DNA from: Voacanga thouarsii | Taxonomy: Eukaryota; Streptophyta; Magnoliopsida; Gentianales; Apocynaceae | Assembly: GCA_026120185.1 (NCBI GenBank) | Contig: JANUWF010001813.1 | Coordinates: 558,001 to 622,000, forward strand | DNA length: 64,000 bases | Direction: 5' to 3' | Shown: positions 23,115 to 36,591 of the stretch, piece by piece | Layout: each line of letters starts with the position of its first letter | Numbering within the stretch: position 1 is the first letter of the stretch | Program-made: the position numbers and the translations under genes | The notes under the pieces: generated by a model | The model's database searches: none | Seen by the model: the letters and a program-made list of their open reading frames with translations, nothing else | What the model was told of the DNA's origin: nothing

Positions 23115-23721
23115 TGTAACACCCCACTACCTAGGCCTAATAGGGCCGGGGATGTCACCTCGTCCAAAGGACAAGGGGTCTTTATAACTAGGTCACACCA
23201 ATGAAAATAAAAATAATACTTTAAAAATTGAAATTATTACAATCCAAAAATTTAAGAACAAATCCAAAATAAATTGTTCACTATCATCTCAAAGCAACAT
23301 ATAAAATAAACAACATAGAGTTTTCCAAGCAGGCAACAAATCTAGCTACTCATCTCCACAGCAGGACCGATCTAAAAACATGGCATAAAAGGTGATGAGA
23401 TAAAAATCTCAGTAAGCCCGTGTGTGCTTTAAGTGTTTCAGGTAAAACAGTTCATGTATGCAAGTTGCAAAAATTGTATAGAAGAAAATGCTGGTAAGCA
23501 ATAAATAAGGATTAAAATAAAGAGTGACGTTTTGCTTTTCAAACCATACACGTGCACAATAAATGCAATCACTTAAATGGGTAGCCATGGGTGACCACAC
23601 GTTGGGCCCCATGACCATATAACGGTTAGAATGCCACACTTTGTGCAGACTAAGAAAAAGGTAGGTGATCGGCCTACCGGGTAAGATACTCTTCCTTCTC
23701 TACACCCAAACATACTGGATG

Positions 23722-26037
23722 TGTAACACCCCACTACCTAGGCCCAACAGGGCCGGGGATGTCGTCCCGTCCAAAAGACAAGGGGTTTTTATAACTAGGT
23801 CACACAATCAAAATAAAATAATACTTTAAAAATTAAAACTTATTACAATTAAAAAATTTAAGACAAATCCAAAATAAAAATTGTTCACTCTTAACTCCAA
23901 AACAATTACATAAATTAAATAATAGAATATCTTCCAAGGCAGGCAACAACTAGCTACTCATCCCTATAGCAAGATCAACCTGAAATCATGGTAAAAAGGG
24001 TGATGAGATAAAAATCTCAGTAAGTCCATGTGTACTTTGAGTGTCCAGTGAAAACAGTTCATGAATGCAAAGTGGCAAGCAATAAACAATGTTCAAAATC
24101 AAGAGTGGCGTTTTGGCTTTTCCAACCATTCATATACAATAAAATTAACCACTCAAAAGGGCAGCCATGGGTTATCACACATTGGGCCCCATAACCATAC
24201 AACGGTCAGAATGCCACATTTTGTGCAGACTGACAAAAAGGTAGGTGATCAGCCTACCGGATAAGATACTCCTCCTTCTCTACACCCAAATAAAATCGAT
24301 TGTCCACTCCGGTGACACATAGTCCACATGACTGAAACCTGCTAGCTCGGACCGGCTTGACTAAGTAGTACTGATGTTTCTCTAAGTTGAGTTCATCTTT
24401 TGGAGATGGCCTCCTGCCAGAAGACTCACTCTTGCTCTTCAAAACTAATACTACTAGCCTACCCTTATTGAGTACTCAACGTAGTTCATCCCACTTGGGA
24501 GAAAACTAATAAAACATAGCTTTACTTGAAAATGGCAATCAAGGGTTTCCAAAGTCTTTGTCAAAATTAGTTTTAGAAACAGTTTAGTGTTTGAATAAAA
24601 CTGCTTGTTGTTTTTCAAATAATTGGTTTGACTGAAACAAGAACGAAAACAGTCCCTAATTGCCTTTACCAAATCAGGGTTCACAAACTTCGTGTTTAGC
24701 TTGCCATAACAACTTTTGCAACAAACATGTTTTATGCAGGAGCTTACCTGATCCTTTGTTCGAGATAGAATAAAGATCTCCAAAAGCTGACCTAACCCCA
24801 CCTGGGGTAAACATAAACCATAATTAAACTCAAGTCAAAATTTGCTTTCACAAATAATCCTAGTTCAACTTACCACAATCATGACCTTAGTGTCCTAAGC
24901 TTTAAGGCTAGATAATAATTAAAGGGTTTATAAAATAAATCTAGCTTGATATTAAAATAGCTAGGGTTTGTGAAATAGTTACTAATAAGTTGTAGGTTTA
25001 AATCTTGTTATAAATAAATTAGGGTTTATTTGATGAAGGGTCCTAGGCCCTAGATGATATTATTTAAAATAATGATTTATAATAACTAATGGTTAGAAAA
25101 TAATTGGGAAATAAAATTAATAATAAGTAAATTTTAATATGCCTTGACTAAAAGATAATAAATAAAATTTAATATTATTTATGAATATAAGACTTACAAA
25201 ATTAATATTTCACCTATTATGATTATTTACATAAAAGGCTTTATTTGATATTATTACTATTATATATAATATCTATATATTTTATTTCTTTAATAAAAAC
25301 TATAATTTATTTGACTAAAATATCATTATTTTATATAATAGTCCAAATCCACATTTTCCTAGGTTTTTTCGAAATCACTAGAAGAGATTATAGCATTAAT
25401 CATTTTTTTTTGATGAAATAAAATTAGCTTAGGAACAACAAGGTCATGATCATAATTCCTATTGCTAACCATAATCATGAGCATACACTCTACAGCAATC
25501 AACAAAACATCCCAAATCATGAATAAAAACATAGATCCAAATTTACCAACACATGATCCAAACTCCACTAACATAATCATAGTCATGGCCTTAACAAGAA
25601 TACATGAACATAAACCCTATTCACCAAAGGTGACATAATCTCTAACATGCTTGATCATTCATACTACTCACGACATGAAGACATGCAACAAACCCTAAAA
25701 ACACCATACATTCAACCAAGATAAATCATCTCATGCATCAACCCCATCTCTATGATACAAACACATTCATTCTCATGCTTCAATCCCAACTCCATCACAA
25801 AACACATAATCAATCTCCAAATATATTCTATTCTCATCCAACTACATCCAAGAGACATGAATCTAGAATTTAAAGAGGAGTTTGAAGAAGCTTACTTGAA
25901 TGATGACTACCTTGAGGATGTTTCAAGAGAACCCTCTCGCTAGGAAGGCTTGATCCGTCCAAGTAGAAGAAGAAAAATGGCCATGGTGGGAGTAACCATT
26001 CGGCCGAGAGAGAGAGAGAGAGAGAGAGAAAGTCTAT

Positions 26038-26098
<61 letters not shown>

Positions 26099-27950
26099 TT
26101 AAGAGTTGAAGATGAATGAAGATGGAGATGATCGTTCATTCTTACCTTGAAGGTGTTCTTGAGCCTTCAAGAAAATTCTGGTTTTTTATCCAAAAGTGAG
26201 ACTTTGATTTCAGTGTTTGATGTTAAAAATTGCAGGAATGGATTCACGAGAATGAGTAGGTATAATCTGAAGTTTTTGGAGAAGATGGTAGTAGGTGTTC
26301 TTGGAGGTTTGGAGAGAATGGAGAGAAGAGAAGAAGGCTGGCAGAAATTCTGTTCGGAGAGAGTGGCTGAATGGTTTGGAGGGTTTTGGTAATTGGATTT
26401 TCAGATTTGGGAGGAAAAGAAAAGCTGGTTGTTTGAAATTCAAAAATAATAATTTATGGAATATTTTATGGTAGCAAATATGGTAAGTAGATCTTTGTTG
26501 GTGGAGGTCTTTTGGAAGCTTCAATGGCCGACTGAATTGTTGGAATTTCTTCTGAGATGAATGCTGTTCAAATGAGCTTAAGGGTGGCCGAAATATGGTG
26601 TACAATGGTTAGGGGATTTTCTGGATGTTTGAGGCTTAATTCATAGAGGTTTGCTGGAACAAATCGCTGGAATTTTGGACTCCAATTAATAGCTTGATTG
26701 TAGTGATTGATGGAGAGATTTTAGGAGCAGCCATGGAGCTATTTTTCATGTAGAACAATGGTGAGGATGATGAAGTTCAGTTCATGGCTGGTCTAGGGAA
26801 TTTTGTACAGAAAAATGGGATGAGTTTCAGACAAGGGTGAAGAAGAAACAAAGCTGGAATTTTCTGGTTGGTCTTTCGCATGGTTGCTGGAAATTCTGGG
26901 CAGATGTTTCTGCTATGGTTCAGTCAACTTGTAGAAGGTTTGAAGGGCTATTAGAAGGTCCTTTAAGGTTGCATTCCTGCCTTCTTTATGGAGGAAAGAC
27001 AAGGTTGAACTGCTGGTTGAAAACCTGGAAGAAACAGCTTGGTTTTTGGCTCACCAAGCTGCGAAAACTGCCCAGGAAATTTTCCTGGTTTGAATAGGTT
27101 TTGCACAGTCTGGTTTTGGCTGAAATTTTCAGTCTTCAAGTGAGGGAATTGGTCATTGTTCTGGCAGTATTTGAGAGGGAAAGATGGCTGAAGATTTTGA
27201 CAATTGAACTAATCAAGAAACTGGAAAAATTTCCAGATTACTACATGAAGAAGATGAACACACATAGGTTGGAGTTTGAAGGTTCAACTATGGAGATTAA
27301 TTCTCTTGGGAACCTTCCATAACTCCTCCCCATTTCGGCCAAAAAGATACCTCACATAGACATTTTCGAAAACTCAATATCATAGAACTTTGCTGGAATT
27401 TTCTGGAAATAAAATTGGCTTAGATAAATTGAACAACCTAATTGATTAAGAACTAGGGAAAGCTAGAGATCATGAATGGTATGAATCCCTTAGAAATTTT
27501 TGTAGAGCACAAGAGTGGAATTAGGACATTCCTTTCATGTCTCCCCCTAGGACAACTCTCCTACTCTTCCCCAAGGCATGTAAAGGCCGAAATATAGCCT
27601 ACCTAATCAAAAATAAAATTTAATCATGCTAAAACTCAAATGATGGAATTTGAATTTAAGACCTCAAGGATTTATTCCAAAGCTCTAACTATTAAACCAG
27701 AACAACTCTTTTTCTTATTTTCTCTCCCAAATATTTTTTTTATTTAACCCTCAAGCTATCTCCCTATTTCCACCTCAAGCAAAATTACCATTTTGCCCTT
27801 CTTACTCTCTAAGTCCAATTAAGCCATCTAGACTACAAATCATATATCCAAAGCACAAAAAATTATATAAAAATATATTTATGCATGCAAGAAAATATGA
27901 TATGCATCTCGACCCCTTACTCTAAGGTTGGTTTTAGTTGGGGTTTCATA
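23722..27950 (-). mobile_element. Solo LTR S2 (chromovirus type, 4.23 kb) nested in S1
   Basis: It starts TGTAACACCCC at 23722 and ends GGGGTTTCATA at 27950, with the final CA decayed to TA. Flanks are GGATG (23717-23721) and GGTTG (27951-27955), a TSD with one mismatch. It is a second copy of the S1 LTR and joins S1 at homologous positions on both sides. The many small ORFs inside do not resemble proteins. It contains the compound microsatellite at 26006-26095, which S1 lacks in its TA part. Confidence 0.83.
26006..26095. repeat. Compound microsatellite (GA)n-(TG)n-(TA)n
   Basis: (GA)12 at 26006-26029, then after 11 bases (TG)5 at 26041-26050 and about 22 TA units to 26095. The matching place in S1 (29667-29690) has (GA)12 but no TG/TA expansion, so that part expanded only in S2. 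Confidence 0.95.
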
Positions 27951-28049
27951 GGTTGTCCACTTCGGAAACACACAGTCTACTTGACTGAAATTTGTTAGCT
28001 TGGACCGGCATGACTAAGTAGTACTGTTGCTTCTCTAAGTTGAGTTCAT

Positions 28050-28076
28050 CTTCTGGAGGTGGTCTCCTGCCAGAAA
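28050..28076. other. Conserved LTR hairpin, S1 copy
   Basis: A 27-nt inverted repeat, CTTCTGG, a 13-nt centre, then CCAGAA with the last base changed. Other copies: 24397-24423 (S2), 31580-31606 (S4), 34172-34198 (S3), 44468-44494 (Gypsy A), 51695-51721 and 60545-60571 (Gypsy B). Confidence 0.5.
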
Positions 28077-29666
28077 ACTCGCTCTTACTCTTCAAAACTA
28101 GAACTACTAGCCTACCCTTATTGAGTACTCAACGTTGATTGTCCCACTTGGGAGAAAACGGATAAAACACTACTTTACTTGGAAATAGCAATTAAGGGTT
28201 TCTAAAATTCGTGTCAAAGTGGGTTTTTAGAAAGAGTTTAGTATTTGTGCAAAACTACTTATTTGGTTTTCAAATGATTTGTTTGACTGAACAAGAAAGG
28301 AAATAGTCCTTAATTGACTTTACAAAATGAGTGTCCATACACTTCGCGTTTGGCTTGCCATAGTAACCTTTTGTCATCAAATAAGTTTATGCAGGAGCTT
28401 ACCTGATCCTTTGCTTGCAAATTCACAAATCTTCCAAAGCTGACCTAACCCCGCCTGGGGTAAACACAAGTCATATGGTTATATTCAAGCTATACTCGCT
28501 TCCATAAATAATCCTAGTTCAACTTATTACAATCATAACCCTAATGTCCTAAGCTATAAGGTTAGATGATAAATGGTTTTATAAAATAAGTCTAGCTTGA
28601 TAAGTGAAAATAATTAGGGGTTGTAAAATAATTACGAACAAGTTATAGGTTCAAATACAAATCTTGAGTGTTATTATTAATAAATAAACTAGGGTTTAGT
28701 CGATGAAGAATCCTAAGCCCTAGATGATATTGTTAAAATAAATAATAAATTATTACTAATCTCTTAATTAATAATTAGTAGATGGAAAATAATTAATAAA
28801 TAAAATTAATAATAAATAAATTTTATTAAATTTTGGTCAATAGATAATAAATAAATTTCAATAGTATTTATGAATATATGGTCTACAAGATTAATATTTT
28901 ACCTATTATTATTATTATTATTTATATAAAAGGCTTTATGTATTATTATTATCTATAAATATTTATATATATTATCTTTAATAAAAGATATAATTTATTT
29001 GGCTAAAATATTACTATTTCATTTAATATTCCAATTCCAACTTCCTAGGGTTTTCAAAATATTTGGAGGAAATCATAATATTAATTTTAATTAACGCAAT
29101 AAAATTGGCCAATTAAAATAGCTTAGGATCAACAATGTCATGATCATAATTTTCCTATTGCTAACAAGAATCATGAACATATACTCCAACATCAATCAAT
29201 AAACTATTCTATTCATGAATAAAAGCTTAACTCCATACCTACTATCACATGGTCAAATCTCTACTAAGTATAATCATATTTATGGCTTCAATGAAAATAA
29301 GAACATAATACCCTATTCACTAAAGGTGACATAATGTCTAGCATGCTTAAACATCCATACTCACTCAAGACATAAAGAACATGCATCGATCCACAAGAAA
29401 TATCATAAAACTTAACCATGGCAAAACATCCTCATGCTCCAATCTCAACTCCTTCATACATAAGCACATACTCAATCCCCAATCATATTCTATCCTTTTC
29501 TAACAACATCTAAGAGACATGATTTTAGAATTAAAGAGAAGGTTAAAGAGGAATATTTGGTTGATGACTATTTAATGAAGGTTTAAGGAGATCCACACAC
29601 TTGGGAAGCTTGAACCGTTCGAGAGAGAAGAAGAAAACAGCCATGGTTGTAGCAACCATTTCTGCT

Positions 29667-29690
29667 GAGAGAGAGAGAGAGAGAGAGAGA
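29667..29690. repeat. (GA)12 microsatellite in S1
   Basis: A perfect GA run, at the same LTR position as the one in S2. Confidence 0.95.
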
Positions 29691-30819
29691 AATTATTAGT
29701 ATATCATGTTAAATATTGAAGGAAAGAAGATGAACAAAATCATTCTTGGTTACCTTGATGGTGTTCTTGAGACTTCAAGAAAAATTCTGGTTTTTGATCC
29801 GGTTGCAAATTTTTGTTTTCGAGATTTGATGTTATAAAATCCAGAAATGGACTCTAGGGGGTGAGTAGGCATGATTTGGAGTTTTTGGAAGGGATTGGAG
29901 GTGTTTAGGGTAGTCTTAAGCTTGAAGAAAGGTAGTGTGTGATCTTGGTGTTCTTGGAAAAATGGAGAGAATTGGAGAGAAAGCTGGATGAAATGCTGAA
30001 GGGATTTGGCTGAATGATTGAGGGATTCTTGTGATTTGATTTTCAGATTAGGGAGAAGAGGGAAATATGGTTGTTTGAATTTCAAATGGAGTAATTCTTG
30101 GAGTGTTTTAAGGTAGAAGATGTAACACCCCATACCTTAGGTACCTAGATAGGGCGGGATGTCGCTCCGTCTGAAGGACCAGGGGTCTTTATAATGAGGT
30201 ACAAAATAAAATGAAAACTGCTAAATAAAATTAAAAGAATAATTCCATTACATCCAGAAGCAAAATTTATTCAAGTCTAGAACTTAAAACTAAGAAACGT
30301 CTCTTGAAATAAATTCAAAACACAACTAAATAAATAAACTGGAGCTTAACCCTAGCTTCGCCCTGCTCAATGTAAGCAATCCCCTGAAATCATGATATAA
30401 AAGGTGTGAGATTGACATCTCAGTAAGTCCCGTGTGTGCAAATGTCAATTATAACCATTTCATGTATGCAGGTTTATCAAAACCACAAAATCATGTTCGC
30501 AAGTCAATTTCATCAATAATAGTTATACAAAAGAGCCTTGCTCAATAAATCTAAAATAGTTCACAATCAATCACTATTTCATCACATTCATAATTTATTA
30601 AATAGGGATTAGTAAATGATTCAATAATATAGTAACACAATCCATATCATGGTTACCACCATAATAGCTCCCTAATGTATTCTTTCAACAAAGGGGCAGT
30701 GGGGGCACTACTCACTAGGTGAGATACTCCTCCATCTCTTCACCCAATACTCTGGTTGTCCAATCTGGGTCAACAATGTCCACATGGACCAATATGCTAG
30801 CGCGAATGGCCTGACTAAG

Positions 30820-33800
30820 TGTAACACCCCCTTACTACGTACCCTAAAAAGGGCGGGGATGTCGCCCCTTCCCGAGGACAAGGGGTCTTTAAAATGAGGT
30901 ATATAATATAAAGGCAAACCCCAAGAAATCAAACTTAGATAAAAAAAAAGGGAAAACTCTTATTACATCAGGCTCAAAATTAGAGCAAAACTAAATAAAA
31001 CAATCATCTGATCTAGAAGCATCAACCAGCAATTGTCTCTCAAAACATAATGCAAAATAACAAAAGCTTCAACTATTTCACATCCCGCCTACTCAACTTA
31101 TTCAATCTCCTGAAAACATGATATAAAACAGTGTGAGATTAAATCTCAATAAGTCCTGTGTGTGCACATGGTACTTCGAACAGTTCGTGTATGCATAGTG
31201 AAAACATTTGCAGAAATATTTGGCAAGTCATAAATAATTTCCCTTTTTCAAGGAGTGGAGTTTTCTCATTGTCACACTTTGAACAAAATAAATCATCCAC
31301 TCGAATAAACAGTCATGGCGCCACACTTTGAGCCCCATGATAAGGAAATGGCCAAGGCACACACGTTGTGCACCTTGTCAGGACTAGATTACCACATTTT
31401 GGGCGTTCTGATCAAAGGTGAGTGTACAACCCACTGGGTAAGATACTCCTCCATCTCTACACCCAACAAAACCATCCGGGTGTCCATGTCGGGAAAATAA
31501 ATAATACCTTACCAGGTACAAATGCTAGCTCGGACTGGTCTGACCAACCACTACTGTCGCCTTCTCAAGCGGAGCTTATCTTCTGGAGGTGGCCGCCTGC
31601 CAGAAGACTCACTCACGCCTTCCAAGACCAGTATTGTTAGCATACCCTTATTGAGTACTCAACGAACATATCCGTCAATTCCAGATAATAAGTCCATACT
31701 TTGGCTTTGTAAAACGTGGGTTTCTTGGGAAAAGAGTTTTCCAAAATATTTAAGAGAAAGAACAGTTCTTGATAAGAGCATTGGTTTAACAAAACTATTT
31801 AGAGCATAAACATCCACGTTTACAACCCAAAGAATCATAGTTCAATAATAGATTTACAAAGCTTCACAACAATCGACTTGCCACCACAAGCATTTAACAA
31901 AAGGGTTTATGCAAGGACTTACTTGATATGCCTTAGATAAATAAGATAAAATCACAGATCGCTTCCTTCAAATACCCTCCTGATCTAGAATCACATAATA
32001 TCATGATCAGGGTTTCAATCATCTCAAATAAATCACTTAATCTTCAAAGCACATACACCATGACCATATATCCATCAAAGACATGAATAATATATAAAAA
32101 ATGTCTCGACTTAACCATCAAGATTCACATCCATCATTATCACATCAAACATAGCATCGCAATCTATTGAACATGCTTAATTCATTACTCGACTCAAAAT
32201 ATTCATCCATCCCAACCAAACCCATTCATCATGCTAATATACTCCCATAGACATCATAAATCATATTAAACCTGAATTTCGACATCAAGGATAAGAATTC
32301 CCTTACCTTACAACCACCGGTCTAACAAGGTCTCGATGTTCCTATGGTGATTGTCACGAGTTCGCTTGAGAAGGAGAGAAAGCTGTCTTCGTTACTTCCT
32401 CTTGATCGAAAATTGAGAAAGGAGATGAAATCAGCCTCTATGTGGCGTGATTCAAGGGAGGGAAAAGAGAAGAGTCGATAGAAGAAAGGAATCAAGAGGT
32501 TGAGAGGGTTTTTGCTTACCTTAGGGTGTGATAGATTTTTGCTAGGGATTACTCTTGTGTTTTTCGAAATTTGTAGGAGAGAATTTGCTGGAATTTTCAC
32601 GCAGCAAAGAGGGAGTAGACGGCTAGCTTGGTTTAGGGTTAGGAGAGTTTGATCTAGGGTTGGAAGGTGATGCTAAGAAGGTCTCCTACTAGCTCTCAAC
32701 TCCCTTGGCAGCAAGGCCGAAAATCTGGCAGCTTGCTGCCCTTGATTGCTGGCCGAATTTCAGAGAGGGTAAGAGGAGAAAAATATTCTGGAATTGTTCT
32801 CTTAGGCTGGCCGAAATAATGCTCAAGAATAGGGCTATGCGTGTTCAGGTTTTTGTCCCAAAACTAGAAGAAGTTTGAGTGGGTTTGATAACTAAAAATT
32901 CTGTGCAAAAAGGTGTGAGTGCTGTGCGAAAATTGCTGAACAAAAGAGGGAAAATTCTGGGCTGTTTTGGTTGTTGTTCTGCCGCAAATTAGAGAGAAAA
33001 AGTGAGGGATTTAGGTGCTGGAAATTGGCTTAATCAATAGGAGTTTTGGTAGGTCTTAGCGTGCAAAATTTCGTTTAATATGGAGTGCATAAACTGACCG
33101 AAATTCTGTGCACAAGCTGGCTGAAATTTCTGTGCATTATGCTAGCTGAAATTCTGGGAATTTTAGTGGATAAAAATCTGATTTGTGTAGCTACAATAAT
33201 CTGAATTGGTGAGAGGTGTTTTAGGTGATTTGAGCAAGGTTTAGAAGAGTTTGCATGCACTTAGGAGTGCAGGATTTTCGTACAGCTTGTGCATGCACAA
33301 GGCTGTCGAAATTCTGCAGGAAAAAGAAAGAATAAACCTAGTTGGTTTAAGATTAAAATAAAATATGATTTGCTAAAGGATTTTGGATAAGATTTCCTAG
33401 CATTGGAAGAGTTTGTGTTGAGCTAGAAGTTCTTCAAAGGTGGTGGCACTAGGCTGGAAAAATTTCCAGATTTTTAGCTAAGGTTCCACGATCAAAATCA
33501 CCAAGAAATTTAACTAGAAAAATAAGAATTTAATTCCAGCTATCAACTCTAAAATCTAATGACTTAAAACCAAGATGGAATTTAATTATTCTAGAAAAGG
33601 TTTTTTTTGAAAATTAAAGAAGCTAAAAGCTGAAAATAAAATCAATCTTTATCCTTATCAAAAGTCCTTGAATTTAGGAGATAAATATGGAGACTTATCT
33701 CCTAAGAAGATGGCGTTGGAATTTAAAAAGGAAAGTTGGGATTTTTGACCAAGCATGAAGAAATTTAGGAAGAAGAATTCAAAAAGAAAAGTTAGGATTC

Positions 33801-34135
33801 ACAAGAGATAAGATTCGAACTCGGGTTGCCAAAGGATAGTCACCCAACCTAACCACTATTCTAAATCAACTCCGATGATAATATTTCTCTAAGAAATTCT
33901 TTTCACCCTAATCCTTATCCCTCCATCTCCTCTACTAAATTTCACCTAAGACAATTTTTGAATTAATGCAACAACACAATTATTTCTCATCAAAAAAATT
34001 AAATGCAAGAGCAACCTTAAAAATCACATGCACCCATGCAAGAATAATTTTAAGATAACACATGAAATGCGAAATGCCATGCAATGCATGACTTTTTCCC
34101 CATAGGTCAAAGGTGGTTTTGGGTGGGGTATTACA
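30820..34135 (-). mobile_element. Solo LTR S4 (chromovirus type, 3.3 kb) nested in S3
   Basis: It starts TGTAACACCCC at 30820 and ends GGGGTATTACA at 34135, 3316 bp. Flanks are CTAAG (30815-30819) and CTATG (34136-34140), a TSD with one mismatch. Its start, with GGGCGGGGATGTCGCCCC, is close to the Gypsy A and B LTRs, so it is the same or a sister family. It is the innermost of four nested solo LTRs. No ORF, PBS or polypurine tract is present. Confidence 0.87.
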
Positions 34136-36536
34136 CTATGTAGTACTGTCGCCTCTCCAAGTTGAGTTCATCTTCTGGAGGTGGCCTCCTGCCAGAAGAC
34201 TCGCTTTTGCTCTTCAAGACTAGTATCACTAGCCTACCCTCGCTGAGTACTCAATGCACCTCGGTTAGGGGCAGAATCATTTTCCATTTTCTGAAAGTCT
34301 TTGATTATTTTGATTGCAAAACGTGATTTTCGTAACAGCATTTTCAAAATCGTTTGTCAATAGTGTAAGAAATCGTTTTTGAGTTTGAATAAATAAAATT
34401 TAGTAAATTCGTTTTGGAAATAAAACATCCACATTTCCAATCTAAGTATCACAATAATCCAGTATAACTCATCATTTTTAGTCAAGGCTCAATCCTTGTG
34501 TCAAAACATCATATTGACATCAATTCCAAATAACATTGTAAAACTTGCTTGCAAACAAGTAACATTTATCAAAACAGTTATGCAAGAACTTACTTGGATA
34601 AATCACAGCCAAATCCAACTCAATCGATTGCTCTAATTTCCACTCCTTCCTTATCTAGAGCAAATAACCCCGCAATTAGGATTTAATCGTTCCATCCGTT
34701 ATTTCATACAACATGACTCTCCATGATTTCATTATTTACCTATTTCATCCATGGTATTTAATTCACTAAATCATATGCATAACTTTCCTTTACTATTCTA
34801 TTGATAATAGCCATGCATTGATCTAGATCAATTCATCACATGACAACTTCCATAGTAAACTAACACAAAATCATCATAAATAGCCCCATAAACATTAAAA
34901 AATCTCATCTTTGCCTATTTAGCATGGATCTAGATTCATCATGATAAGATACATCAATGTCCTATCTCATACATGCTTTGTTTATGGCTTTCATCAACAT
35001 ATTCATCAATCTAATTTGTTCATGCTTTCATACTAGACTCCATAAGCATCCTTAAGCTAATATTTTGAAGTTTAAGACCATTTAAATCAGTAAAGATAGG
35101 ATCTTGATTACCTCTTAGTGATTTAGACTTAAAACACGGCAACTCCTTGTTGACTAGTTTGAGTTTGATCGATAGTTGAAGAGTTTGGATCGCTTGGATG
35201 TCCTTGATCAAGACTCACCAAAGAATGGGTAAAATCAGTCCCTTACGGACATGATTTAAGGAAGAGAAAGGAAAAGAATAGAGTAGGGGTTGAATGGAAG
35301 AGTTGAAGATCAATTACCTTGTAGTGAGTTTCGGTTTTGGTTTTATTTTTGGAGAGAGCTATCCGGAATTGTGGGTAGGGTTTTAGCTATCTGTTTCATG
35401 TATTTGGATGGACTAAGAAGGTGAGAATTTCGTGGTTGGCTGTATAGAAAAAAAAAATCTAGGGTTTTATATTTAGGTGTTTGAAGGAGCTTTGGTCTTG
35501 CTATGGTTTCTTGATCATAAGAGAAAATTGTATAGCTTTGGTGTTCTCTATGGCTGCTGAAATTTTGGAAGGGAATTAGGGTTGATTGCTGCTGTGTTTT
35601 TAAAGCTTAGGGTGGCTGAAATTCCGGACATAAAGAGAGGAAAAATCTGATTGGTTTTGGTCCATATAATAGCAAAAATAGGAGAGGAAAAATGAGCCTT
35701 TGTGTACCTGTATTTTTGCTTGATAACTAGGGAACTTTTGTGCAGATTTTATGTTGAAATTTATGTGTGAATTAGGGCTGAAGGTGGCCAAAAATCTGGA
35801 GGAAAAGGAGAAGGATTTCTGGTATTATATTTATTTATTTATTTGGATATAACCAAATCCTAATTGGTTAAAGTTTTCTTAGTTAACCCTAGCTAGGTTT
35901 TGGACAGTTTTTGGTAGGTTGTTTCTCTTCATTGTGGCGGCAGCTTTGAGTGAATTTTCCAGAAAATCTTAGAAAAGAATTAGGTCATCTAATTAGGAAA
36001 TGGTTTAATTAATTCCCTAAATTGATTTGGGTAATTTTTTTAAATAGCTATTAAATAGTTATTTGGTAATAAAAATTCTAGTTTCCTATTTATATATACC
36101 GAAATTTTTCCTAAAGGTTTCAAAAATTCTTGGATTTATCCAAGAGATAAATACTTCATTTAAATTCACCCCTAAGCCTTTTATTTCCATAAAAAAAAAT
36201 ATTAGTTGAAAGAAGATAAAATATGGAAATTTATTTTACTTTCTTATATATATATTTCTCTACTAATATATTATTTAGATATTGCTAAAAGAAAATCTAG
36301 ATTAGTAATCTTTAAAATTCTCTAAAAGATTATGATAAGATATTAGAAACAAAAATTTAATTTGTTCTCAAATATTTTATAGAATAATTTTCAAATAAAT
36401 CACTCTCCTAATTTATTTTTCTCTTCTTAGGAAGTTAATTTCCTAGTGGCAATTCTCCTAGGGATTTCGGCCAAGCTAGGGAAAAATTAGGGAAGAAGAA
36501 AAAGAATAAGAGAATGAAAAGGATTTGAAATAGCTA

Positions 36537-36591
36537 GGATTCAAACTCAAGCCCGTCAAGGTTTAAATGCCAAGCTTTATCCACTACGCTA
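36537..36591 (-). promoter_or_regulatory. tRNA-like A-box/B-box pair, S3 copy
   Basis: The minus strand reads TAGCGTAGTGG (36591-36581), a full match to the pol III A-box consensus TRGYNNARNNGG. About 34 nt further on it reads AGTTTGAATCC (36547-36537), close to the B-box GGTTCRANNCC. The spacing is that of a class I tRNA. The T-stem does not fold well, so a functional tRNA is not claimed. Matching pairs sit at 33811-33863 (S4), 38009-38062 (S1), 46612-46662 (Gypsy A), 53845-53895 and 62693-62743 (Gypsy B), and a decayed one at about 27645-27699 (S2). Confidence 0.45.

Noticed and set aside
26837..27322. Two adjacent plus-strand ORFs (86 and 73 codons)
   Set aside because: They lie inside solo LTR S2, resemble no protein, and the matching stretch of S1 is not kept open.
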